Assembly (NCBI GenBank): GCA_024362935.1
Contig: JANCRA010000016.1
Coordinates: forward strand, 21,311,165-21,375,164
Direction: 5' to 3'
Length of the DNA: 64,000 bases
Source of the DNA: Setophaga petechia
Lineage: Eukaryota; Chordata; Aves; Passeriformes; Parulidae
The notes beneath the pieces are model-generated. The model had not been told where the DNA came from. It did no database searches and was given only the letters and a program-made list of their open reading frames with translations. Each line of letters opens with the position of its first letter. Position 1 is the first letter of the stretch. Position numbers and translations under genes: made by a program. Below, piece after piece: positions 1 through 9,900 of this stretch.

Positions 1-3000
1 TGTCTCGCAAGGAGAAAACCTTCCTGCTCACTAAACAACTTCCATCGTGTTGTAGATGTTGCAGAGAGGGCTGCAGAGTTTTTTGACACAAGAAAAAGAA
101 AGTTGTCTAAGATGCCTTCCTTTCAAGTATTAATGTGAAGGGAAAGGCAAGAGAGTGGGAAAGTACTGTTTTCTAGCACTTTGCAAGCTGCTAACACAAT
201 CGCAGTGCTGTGTAGCAATTAGCTTGTCAGTGCACGGCAGTAAGTGTTTCTTGATACCTACATCTGAGCAAATAGCTTTTTCACTTTGTCTCGCAAGGAG
301 AAAACCTTCCTGCTCACTAAACAACTTCCATCGTGTTGTAGAAGTTGCACAGAGGGCTGCAGTGTGTTTTGCAAAATGTAAAAGAAAGTTGTCTAAGACG
401 CCTTCCTTTCAAGTATTAATGTGAAGGGAAAGGCAAGAGAGTGGGAAAGTACTGTTTTCTAGCACTTTGCAAGCTGCTAACACAATCCCAGTTCTGTGTA
501 GCAATTAGCTGTTCAGTGCACTGCAGTAAGTGTTTCTTGTTACCTACATCTAAGCAAAAAGCTTTTTCACTATGTCTCGCAAGGAGAAAACCTTCTTGCT
601 CACTAAACATTTCCTATCGTGTTCTAGAAGTTGCACAGAGGGCTGCAGTGTGTTTTGACACAAGAAAAAGAAAGTTGTCTAAGACGCCTTCCTTTCAAGT
701 ATTAATGTGAAGGGAAAGGCAAGAGAGTGGGAAAGTACTGTTTTCTAGCACTCTGCAAGCTGCTAACACAATCCCAGTTCTGTGTAGCAATTAGCTGTTC
801 AGTGCACTGCAGTAAGTGTTTCTTGTCACCCACATATAAGCAAAAAGCTTTTTCACTATGTCTCGCAAGGAGAAAACCTTCCTGCTCACTAAACAACTTC
901 CATCGTGTTGTAGATGTTGCAGAGAGGGCTGCAGAGTTTTTTGACACAAGAAAAAGAAAGTTGTCTAAGATGCCTTCCTTTCAAGTATTAATGTGAAGGG
1001 AAAGGCAAGAGAGTGGGAAAGTACTGTTTTCTAGCACTTTGCAGGCTGCTAACACAATCCCAGTGCTGTGTACCAATTAACTTGTCACTGCACTGCAGTA
1101 AGGGTTTCTTGTCACCTATATCTAAGCAAATAGCTTTTTCACTATGTCTCGCAAGGAGAAAACCTTCTTGCTCACTAAACATTTCCTATCGTGTTCTAGA
1201 AGTTGCACAGAGGGCTGCAGTGTGTTTTGACACAAGAAAAAGAAAGTTGTCTAAGACGCCTTCCATTCAAGTATTAATGTGAAGGGAAAGACAAGAGAGT
1301 GGGAAAGTACTGTTTTCTAGCACTCTGCAAGCTGCTAACACAATCGCAGTGCTGTGTAGCAATTAGCTTGTCAGTGCACGGCAGTAAGTGTTTCTTGATA
1401 CCTACATCTGAGCAAATAGCTTTTTCACTTTGTCTCGCAAGGGGAAAACGTTGCTGCTCACTAAACAACTTCCATCGTGTTGTAGAAGTTGCACAGAGGG
1501 CTGCAGTGTCTTCTGTAACAAGAAAAAGAAAGTTGTCTAAGACGCCTTCCTTTCAAGTATTAATGTGAAGGGAAAGGCAAGAGAGTGGGAAAGTACTGTT
1601 TTCTAGCACTTTGCAAGCTGCTAACACAATCGCAGTTCTGTGTAGCAATTAGCTTTTCAGTGCACTGCAGTAAGTGTTTCTTGATACCTACATCTGAGCA
1701 AATAGCTTTTTCACTTTGTCTCGCAAGGAGAAAACCTTCCTGCTCACTAAACATTTCCTATCGTGTTCTAGAAGTTGCACAGAGGGCTGCAGTGTGTTTT
1801 GCAAAATGTAAAAGAAAGTTGTCTAAGACGCCTTCCTTTCAAGTATTAATGTGAAGGGAAAGGCAAGAGAGTGGGAAAGTACTGTTTTCTAACACTTTGC
1901 AAGCTGCTAACACAGTCCTAGTGCTGTGTAGCAGTTAGCTGTTCAGTGCACTGCAGTAAGTGTTTCTTGATACCTACATCTAAGTAAAAAGCTTTTTCAC
2001 TATGTCTCGCAAGGAGAAAACCTTCTTGCTCACTAAACATCTCCTATCGTGTTCTAGAAGTTGCACAGAGGGCTGCAGTGTGTTCTGTAACAAGAAAAAG
2101 AAAGTTGTCTAAGACGCCTTCCTTTCAAGTATTAATGTGAAGGGAAAGGCAAGAGAGTGGGAAAGTACTGTTTTCTAGCACTTTGCAAGCTGCTAACACA
2201 ATCCCAGTGCTGTGTAGCAATTAGCTTGTCAGTGCACGGCAGTAAGTGTTTCTTGATACCTACATCTGAGCAAATAGCTTTTTCACTTTGTCTCGCAAGG
2301 AGAAAACCTTCCTGCTCACTAAACATTTCCTATCGTGTTCTAGAAGTTGCACAGAGGGCTGCAGTGTGTTTTGCAAAATGTAAAAGCAAGTTGTCTAAGA
2401 CGCCTTCCTTTCAAGTATTAATGTGAAGGGAAAGGCAAGAGAGTGGGAAAGTACTGTTTTCTAGCACTTTGCAAGCTGCTAACACAGTCCTAGTGCTGTG
2501 TAGCAGTTAGCTGTTCAGTGCACGGCACTAAGTGTTTCTTGTCACCTACATCTAAGCAAAAAGCTTTTTCACTATGTCTCGCAAGGAGAAAACCTTCCTG
2601 CTAACTAAACAACTTCCATCGTGTTGTAGATGTTGCAGAGAGGGCTGCAGAGTTTTTTGACACAAGAAAAAGAAAGTTGTCTAAGATGCCTTCCTTTCAA
2701 GTATTAATGTGAAGGGAAAGGCAAGAGAGTGGGAAAGTACTGTTTTCTAGCACTTTGCAGGCTGCTAACACAATCCCAGTGCTGTGTACCAATTAACTTG
2801 TCACCGCACTGCAGTAAGTGTTTCTTGTCACCTACATCTAAGCAAATAGCTTTTTCACTTTGCCTCGCAAGGAGAAAACCTTCTTGCTCACTAAACATCT
2901 CCTATCGTGTTCTAGAAGTTGCACAGAGGGCTGCAGTGTGTTCTGTAACAAGAAAAAGAAAGTTGTCTAAGACGCCTTCCTTTCAAGTATTAATGTGAAG

Positions 3001-5601
3001 GGAAAGGCAAGAGAGTGGGAAAGTACTGTTTTCTAGCAATTTGCAAGCTGCTAACACAATCCCAGTTCTGTGTAGCAATTAGCTGTTCAGTGCACTGCAG
3101 TAAGTGTTTCTTGTCACCTACTTCTAAGCAAAAAGCTTTTTCACTATGTCTCGCAAGGAGAAAACCTTCCTGCTCACTAAACAACTTCCATCGTGTTGTA
3201 GATGTTGCAGAGAAGGCTGCAGAGTTTTTTGACACAAGAAAAAGAAAGTTGTCTAAGATGCCTTCCTTTCAAGTATTAATGTGAAGGGAAAGGGAAGAGA
3301 GTGGGAAAGTACTGTTTTCTAGCAATTTGCAAGCTGCTAACACAATCCCAGTGCTGTGTACCAATTAACTTGTCACTGCACTGCAGTAAGGGTTTCTTGT
3401 CACCTATATCTAAGCAAAAAGCTTTTTCACTATGTCTCGCAAGGAGAAAACCTTCTTGCTCACTAAACATTTCCTATCGTGTTCCAGAAGTTGCACAGAG
3501 GGCTGCAGTGTGTTTTCACACAAGAAAAAGAAAGTTGTCTAAGACGCCTTCCTTTCAAGTATTAATGTGAAGGGAAAGGCAAGAGAGTGGGAAAGTACTG
3601 TTTTCTAGCACTTTGCAAGCTGCTAACACAATCCCAGTTCTGTGTAGCAATTAGCTGTTCAGTGCACTGCAGTAAGTGTTTCTTGTTACCTACATCTAAG
3701 CAAAAAGCTTTTTCACTATGTCTCGCAAGGAGAAAACCTTCTTGCTCACTAAACATTTCCTATCGTGTTCTAGAAGTTGCACAGAGGGCTGCAGTGTGTT
3801 TTGACACAAGAAAAAGAAAGTTGTCTAAGACGCCTTCCTTTCAAGTATTAATGTGAAGGGAAAGGCAAGAGAGTGGGAAAGTACTGTTTTCTAGCACTTT
3901 GCAAGCTGCTAACACAATCCCAGTGCTGTGTAGCAATTAGCTTGTCAGTGCACGGCAGTAAGTGTTTCTTGATACCTACATCTGAGCAAATAGCTTTTTC
4001 ACTTTGTCTCGCAAGGAGAAAACCTTCCTGCTCACTAAACATTTCCTATCGTGTTCTAGAAGTTGCACAGAGGGCTGCAGTGTGTTTTGCAAAATGTAAA
4101 AGAAAGTTGTCTAAGATGCCTTCCTTTCAAGTATTAATGTGAAGGGAAAGGCAAGAGAGTGGGAAAGTACTGTTTTCTAGCACTTTGCAAGCTGCTAACA
4201 CAGTCCTAGTGCTGTGTAGCAGTTAGCTGTTCAGTGCACTGCAGTAAGTGTTTCTTGTCACCTACATCTAAGCAAAAAGCTTTTTCACTATGTCTCGCAA
4301 GGAGAAAACCTTCCTGCTCACTAAACAACTTCCATCGTGTTGTAGATGTTGCAGAGAGGGCTGCAGAGTTTTTTGACACAAGAAAAAGAAAGTTGTCTAA
4401 GATGCCTTCCTTTCAAGTATTAATGTGAAGGGAAAGGCAAGAGAGTGGGAAAGTACTGTTTTCTAGCACTTTGCAGGCTGCTAACACAATCCCAGGGCTG
4501 TGTACCAATTAACTTGTCACTGCACTGCAGTAAGTGTTTCTTGTCACCTACATCTAAGCAAATAGCTTTTTCACTATGTCTCGCAAGGAGAAAACCTTCT
4601 TGCTCACTAAACATCTCCTATCGTGTTCTAGAAGTTGCACAGAGGGCTGCAGTGTCTTCTGTAACAAGAAAAAGAAAGTTGTCTAAGACGCCTTCCTTTC
4701 AAGTATTAATGTGAAGGGAAAGGCAAGAGAGTGGGAAAGTACTGTTTTCTAGCACTTTGCAAGCTGCTAACACAATCCCAGTGCTGTGTAGCAATTAGCT
4801 TGTCAGTGCACGGCAGTAAGTGTTTCTTGATACCTACATCTGAGCAAACAGCTTTTTCACTTTATCTCGCAAGGGGAAAAGGTTGCTGCTCACTAAACAA
4901 CTTCCATCATGTTGTAGAAGTTCCACAGAGGGCTGCAGTGTGTTTTGCAAAATGTAAAAGAAAGTTGTCTAAGACGCCTTCCTTTCAAGTATTAATGCGA
5001 AGGGAAAGGCAAGAGAGTGGGAAAGTACTGTTTTCTAGCACTTTGCAAGCTGCTAACACAATCCCAGTTCTGTGTAGCAATTAGCTTTTCAGTGTACTGC
5101 AGTAAGTGTTTCTTGTCACCTACATCTGAGCAAATAGCTTTTTCACTATGTCTCGCAAGGAGAAAACCTTCCTGCTCACTAAACAACTTCCATCGTGTTG
5201 TAGATGTTGCAGAGAGGGCTGCAGAGTTTTTTGACACAAGAAAAAGAAAGTTGTCTAAGATGCCTTCCTTTCAAGTATTAATGTGAAGGGAAAGGCAAGA
5301 GAGTGGGAAAGTACTGTTTTCTAGCACTTTGCAGGCTGCTAACACAATCCCAGTGCTGTGTACCAATTAACTTGTCACTGCACTGCAGTAAGGGTTTCTT
5401 GTCACCTATATCTAAGCAAAAAGCTTTTTCACTATGTCTCGCAAGGAGAAAACCTTCTTGCTCACTAAACATTTCCTATCGTGTTCCAGAAGTTGCACAG
5501 AGGGCTGCAGTGTGTTTTGACACAAGAAAAAGAAAGTTGTCTAAGACGCCTTCCATTCAAGTATTAATGTGAAGGGAAAGGCAAGAGAGTGGCAAAGTAC
5601 T
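1..5601. repeat. 286 bp satellite array 0 (partial monomer plus 19 monomers)
   Basis: The register motif GTTTTCTA first occurs at 168 and recurs every 286 bp to 5602, giving exactly 19 monomers after a 167 bp partial one. No indels are seen. Several types are mixed. A frequent type reads CAGTCCTAG in place of CAATCCCAG (monomers near 1883, 2455 and 4171). Another has GTGTACCAATTAAC and TAAGGGTTTC (near 1022, 3310 and 5312). The last monomer before the cassette has GTTCCAGAAG and CCTTCCATTC. Apparent ORFs of 64-89 codons start at GTG or TTG and are not believed to be genes. The left edge is cut by the window, so the true array is longer. Confidence 0.97.
168..453. repeat. Representative 286 bp monomer
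   Basis: This is one full unit in the register used here. In order it holds: a pyrimidine-rich TGTTTTCTAG; TGCTAAC; GTGCACGGCA or, in other types, the palindrome CAGTGCACTG; GTAAGT; a core that is AAATAGCTTTTT here and the perfect palindrome AAAAAGCTTTTT in other types; CTCGCAAGGAGAAAA; then one of two alternative blocks (CAACTTCCATCGTGTTGTAG or CATTTCCTATCGTGTTCTAG); a variable tract at AGTGTGTTTTGCAAAATG; an A-rich stretch; and a purine-rich tail around GAAGGGAAAGGCAAGAGAG. One ScaI site (AGTACT) and one or two PstI sites (CTGCAG) recur per unit. 286 leaves remainder 1 on division by 3, so any frame shifts from one unit to the next. Confidence 0.95.
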
Positions 5602-6902
5602 GTTTTCTATCTCTTTGAAAGCTGCTTAACCAATCCCAGTTTTGTGCCGCTTCGTAGTTCGCCGTTCAGAAGCTGCCGCAGTCTCTGTTTCCCGGAGAAG
5701 GAGAAGACGCTTCTTGGCGCGAAGAATCTGGTGTCGTTACGCCGATCGCGGCGTGCTCCGGAGAACAGCTACGGCCGAGAGACACCCGGAAGCGGCGCTT
5801 AAAGGCACAGTGCTCCGTCTCCTGGTCTTTAGCGTCTCCTGCCGGCTACACCTTAGCAAAAAGCTTTTTCATTCTGTCTCGCCAGGAGAAACTGTGTCTG
5901 TTCACAAAAAACCTCCCATCGTGCTCTAGAGGTTGCAGGCAGCTCTGCAGAGTGTTTTGCAACAAGAAAAAGTAACTTGTCCAAAAAAGCCATCAATTCG
6001 AATGTTCCTGGAAAGGGAAAATGCAGGAGAGCGGATAGGTACTGTTTTCTACCAGTTTGCAAGCTGGACACACAATCCCAGTGTTATACTACGATTGACT
6101 TTGCAGTGCACTGTAATAATTGCCTATTGTTACTACATCTAAGCCAATAGCGTTTGCATTATATCTCTTCAGGAGAAACTGTACCAGTTCAGAAAACAAC
6201 TCTCATTTTTTCTAGAAGTTGCACGGAGGTGTGCAGAGTGTTTTGCAAGAAGCAAAAGAAAGTTGTCCAAAACTGCTGCCATTCGAATAGTAATGCGAAT
6301 GGAAAAGGCAGGAAAGTGGAAAGCTGCTGTTTTCTATCTGTTTGTAAGCTGCTTACACAATCCCAGAGTTGTGCAGCAATTAGTTTTTCAGTGCACTGTA
6401 GTAGGTGCCTCTTTTCACCTGCATCTAAGCAAATTGCTTTTTCCCCATGTCTCGCAAGGAGAAACTGAGCCAGTTCAGAAAACATCTCCCATCGAGTTCT
6501 AGAGATTGCAGGCAGGTGTGCAGAGTGTTTTGCAAGAAGCAAAAGAAAGTTGTCCAAAACGCCTTGCATTCAGATAGAAATGTGAATAGAAAAGGCAGGA
6601 GAAGGGAGAGGTACTGTTTTCTATCAGTTTGCAACCTGCTTACACAATCTGCGTGTTGTGCAGCAATTAGCTTGCAGTGCACTGTAGTAGGTGCCTCTTT
6701 TCACCTATATCTAAGCAAATTGCTTTTTCCCCATGTCTTGCAAAGAGAAACTGAGCCAGTTCAGAAAATATCTCCCATCGACTTCTAGAGATTGCAGGCA
6801 GGTGTGCAGAGCGTTTTGCAAGAAGCCAAAGAAAGTTGTCTAAAATTCTTTCCATTCGAATAGTAATGTGCATGGAAAAGGCAGGAAGAGTGGAAAGGTA
6901 CT
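5602..6902. repeat. Cassette 1: 1301 bp composite of four diverged monomers
   Basis: The register motif occurs at 5602, 6044, 6329, 6616 and 6903, so the cassette has units of 442, 285, 287 and 287 bp. The later units align with the 286 bp monomer along their length (TTTTCTA, CACAATCCCAG, GCAGTGCACTG, ATCTAAGCAAA, GTTGTC) but are clearly diverged. Cassette-specific features include CATTCGAATAG, GTAGTAGGTGCC, CCATGTCTCGCAAGGAGAAA and GGCAGGTGTGCAGAG. The first unit holds the CpG-rich insertion. No target-site duplication or terminal repeat marks the edges; the sequence passes in phase from ordinary monomer to cassette and back. Copy 1 has GCTTAACCAATC at its start, shared only with copy 2. Confidence 0.95.
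5648..5844. promoter_or_regulatory. CpG-rich, promoter-like segment of cassette 1
   Basis: By hand count this 197 bp stretch contains 24 CpG dinucleotides and the surrounding 210 bp is about 60% G+C, against an AT-richer satellite on both sides. It accounts for the roughly 156 bp excess of the first cassette unit. Visible motifs are a CCAAT box at 5630-5634 just upstream, an E2F-type TTGGCGCGAA at 5714-5723, an ETS-type core CCGGAAG at 5786-5792, and a TATA-like CTTAAAG at 5798-5804. Inverted repeats lie at 5702-5714 (AGAAG, 3 nt, CTTCT) and 5739-5754 (ACGCCG, 4 nt, CGGCGT). This combination resembles a vertebrate CpG-island promoter. Promoter activity and direction are inferred, not shown. 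Confidence 0.5.
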
Positions 6903-9900
6903 GTTTTCTATCACTTTGCAAGCTGCTAACACAATTCTAGTTCTGTGTAGCAATTAGCTGTTCAGTGCACTGCAGTAAGTGTTTCTTGTCACCCACATAT
7001 AAGCAAATAGCTTTTTCACTATGTCTCGCAAGGAGAAAACCTTCCTGCTCACTAAACAACTTCCATCGTGTTGTAGATGTTGCAGAGAGGGCTGCAGAGT
7101 TTTTTGACACAAGAAAAAAAAAGTTGTCTAAGATGCCTTCCTTTCAAGTATTAAAGTGAAGGGAAAGGCAAGAGAGTGGGAAAGTACTGTTTTCTAGCAC
7201 TTTGCAAGCTGCTAACACAATCGCAGTGCTGTGTAGCAATTAGCTTGTCAGTGCACGGCAGTAAGTGTTTCTTGATACCTACATCTGAGCAAATAGCTTT
7301 TTCACTTTGTCTCGCAAGGAGAAAACCTTCCTGCTCACTAAACAACTTCCATCGTGTTGTAGAAGTTGCACAGAGGGCTGCAGTGTGTTTTGCAAAATGT
7401 AAAAGAAAGTTGTCTAAGACGCCTTCCTTTCAAGTATTAATGTGAAGGGAAAGGCAAGAGAGTGGGAAAGTACTGTTTTCTAGCACTTTGCAAGCTGCTA
7501 ACACAATCCCAGTTCTGTGTACCAATTAGCTGTTCAGTGCACTGCAGTAAGTGTTTCTTGTTACCTACATCTAAGCAAAAAGCTTTTTCACTATGTCTCG
7601 CAAGGAGAAAACCTTCTTGCTCACTAAACATTTCCTATCGTGTTCTAGAAGTTGCACAGAGGGCTGCAGTGTGTTTTGACACAAGAAAAAGAAAGTTGTC
7701 TAAGACGCCTTTCTTTCAAGTATTAATGTGAAGGGAAAGGCAAGAGAGTGGGAAAGTACTGTTTTCTAGCACTTTGCAAGCTGCTAACACAATCCCAGTG
7801 CTGTGTAGCAATTAGCTTGTCAGTGCACGGCAGTAAGTGTTTCTTGATACCTACATCTGAGCAAATAGCTTTTTCACTTTGTCTCGCAAGGAGAAAACCT
7901 TCCTGCTCACTAAACATTTCCTATCGTGTTCTAGAAGTTGCACAGAGGGCTGCAGTGTGTTTTGCAAAATGTAAAAGAAAGTTGTCTAAGACGCCTTCCT
8001 TTCAAGTATTAATGTGAAGGGAAAGGCAAGAGAGTGGGAAAGTACTGTTTTCTAGCACTTTGCAAGCTGCTAACACAGTCCTAGTGCTGTGTAGCAGTTA
8101 GCTGTTCAGTGCACTGCAGTAAGTGTTTCTTGTCACCTACATCTAAGCAAAAAGCTTTTTCACTATGTCTCGCAAGGAGAAAACCTTCCTGCTCACTAAA
8201 CAACTTCCATCGTGTTGTAGATGTTGCAGAGAGGGCTGCAGAGTTTTTTGACACAAGAAAAAGAAAGTTGTCTAAGATGCCTTCCTTTCAAGTATTAATG
8301 TGAAGGGAAAGGCAAGAGAGTGGGAAAGTACTGTTTTCTAGCACTTTGCAGGCTGCTAACACAATCCCAGTGCTGTGTACCAATTAACTTGTCACTGCAC
8401 TGCAGTAAGTGTTTCTTGTCACCTACATCTAAGCAAATAGCTTTTTCACTATGTCTCGCAAGGAGAAAACCTTCCTGCTCACTAAACATCTCCTATCGTG
8501 TTCTAGAAGTTGCACAGAGGGCTGCAGTGTCTTCTGTAACAAGAAAAAGAAAGTTGTCAAAGACGCCTTCCTTCCAAGTATTAATGTGAAGGGAAAGGCA
8601 AGAGAGTGGGAAAGTACTGTTTTCTAGCACTTTGCAAGCTGCTAACACAATCCCAGTTCTGTGTAGCAATTAGCTTGTCAGTGCACGGCAGTAAGTGTTT
8701 CTTGATACCTACATCTGAGCAAATAGCTTTTTCACTTTGTCTCGCAAGGGGAAAACGTTGCTGCTCACTAAACAACTTCCATCATGTTGTAGAAGTTCCA
8801 CAGAGGGCTGCAGTGTGTTTTGCAAAATGTAAAAGAAAGTTGTCTAAGACGCCTTCCTTTCAAGTATTAATGTGAAGGGAAAGGCAAGAGAGTGGGAAAG
8901 TACTGTTTTCTAGCACTTTGCAAGCTGCTAACACAATCCCAGTTCTGTGTAGCAATTAGCTTTTCAGTGCACTGCAGTAAGTGTTTCTTGTCACCTACAT
9001 CTAAGCAAATAGCTTTTTCACTATGTCTCGCAAGGAGAAAACCTTCCTGCTCACTAAACAACTTCCATCGTGTTGTAGATGTTGCAGAGAGGGCTGCAGA
9101 GTTTTTTGACACAAGAAAAAGAAAGTTCTCTAAGATGCCTTCCTTTCAAGTATTAATGTGAAGGGAAAGGCAAGAGAGTGGGAAAGTACTGTTTTCTAGC
9201 ACTTTGCAGGCTGCTAACACAATCCCAGTGCTGTGTACCAATTAACTTGTCACTGCACTGCAGTAAGGGTTTCTTGTCACCTATATCTAAGCAAATAGCT
9301 TTTTCACTATGTCTCGCAAGGAGAAAACCTTCTTGCTTACTAAACATCTCCTATCGTGTTCTAGAAGTTGCACAGAGGGCTGCAGTGTGTTCTGTAACAA
9401 GAAAAAGAAAGTTGTCTAAGACGCCTTCCTTTCAAGTATTAATGTGAAGGGAAAGGCAAGAGAGTGGGAAAGTACTGTTTTCTAGCACTTTGCAAGCTGC
9501 TAACACAATCCCAGTTCTGTGTAGCAATTAGCTGTTCAGTGCACTGCAGTAAGTGTTTCTTGTCACCTACATCTAAGCAAATAGCTTTTTCACTATGTCT
9601 CGCAAGGAGAAAACCTTCCTGCTCACTAAACAACTTCCATCGTGTTGTAGATGTTGCAGAGAGGGCTGCAGAGTTTTTTGACTGAAGAAAAAGAAAGTTC
9701 TCTAAGATGCCTTCCTTTCAAGTATTAATGTGAAGGGAAAGGCAAGAGAGTGGGAAAGTACTGTTTTCTAGCACTTTGCAGGCTGCTAACACAATCCCAG
9801 TGCTGTGTACCAATTAACTTGTCACTGCACTGCAGTAAGAGTTTCTTGTAACCTATATCTAAGCAAATAGCTTTTTCACTATGTCTTGCAAGGAGAAAAC

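Noticed and set aside
155..424. 89-codon plus-strand and 64-92 codon minus-strand open frames in most monomers as a cysteine-rich protein family
   Set aside because: The commonest ones start at GTG or TTG, overlap on opposite strands, shift frame every 286 bp and vary like noncoding satellite. No recognisable domain.
5648..5844. CENP-B box
   Set aside because: TTCG and CCCG words occur, but none fits the NTTCGNNNNANNCGGGN spacing on either strand.
5642..5929. Arginine-rich frame across the CpG-rich segment as a nuclear protein
   Set aside because: The arginine runs come from GC-rich AGAAGG and CGG codons; two other frames are also open; start codons are weak and no domain is seen.
5985..6010. 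Pol III B box or tRNA-derived SINE at AATTCGAATG
   Set aside because: Only a partial match to GGTTCGANNCC, with no properly spaced A box, no poly-A tail and no target-site duplication.
6447..6788. 113-codon ATG frame in cassettes 1-4 beginning MSRKEK
   Set aside because: In ordinary monomers the same ATG gives only about 28-41 codons. The cassette frame results from lost stops in noncoding repeat units, and no family is recognised.
5602..6902. Cassette as an inserted transposon
   Set aside because: Its units are themselves diverged monomers in phase with the array, and no terminal repeats or target-site duplications are visible.
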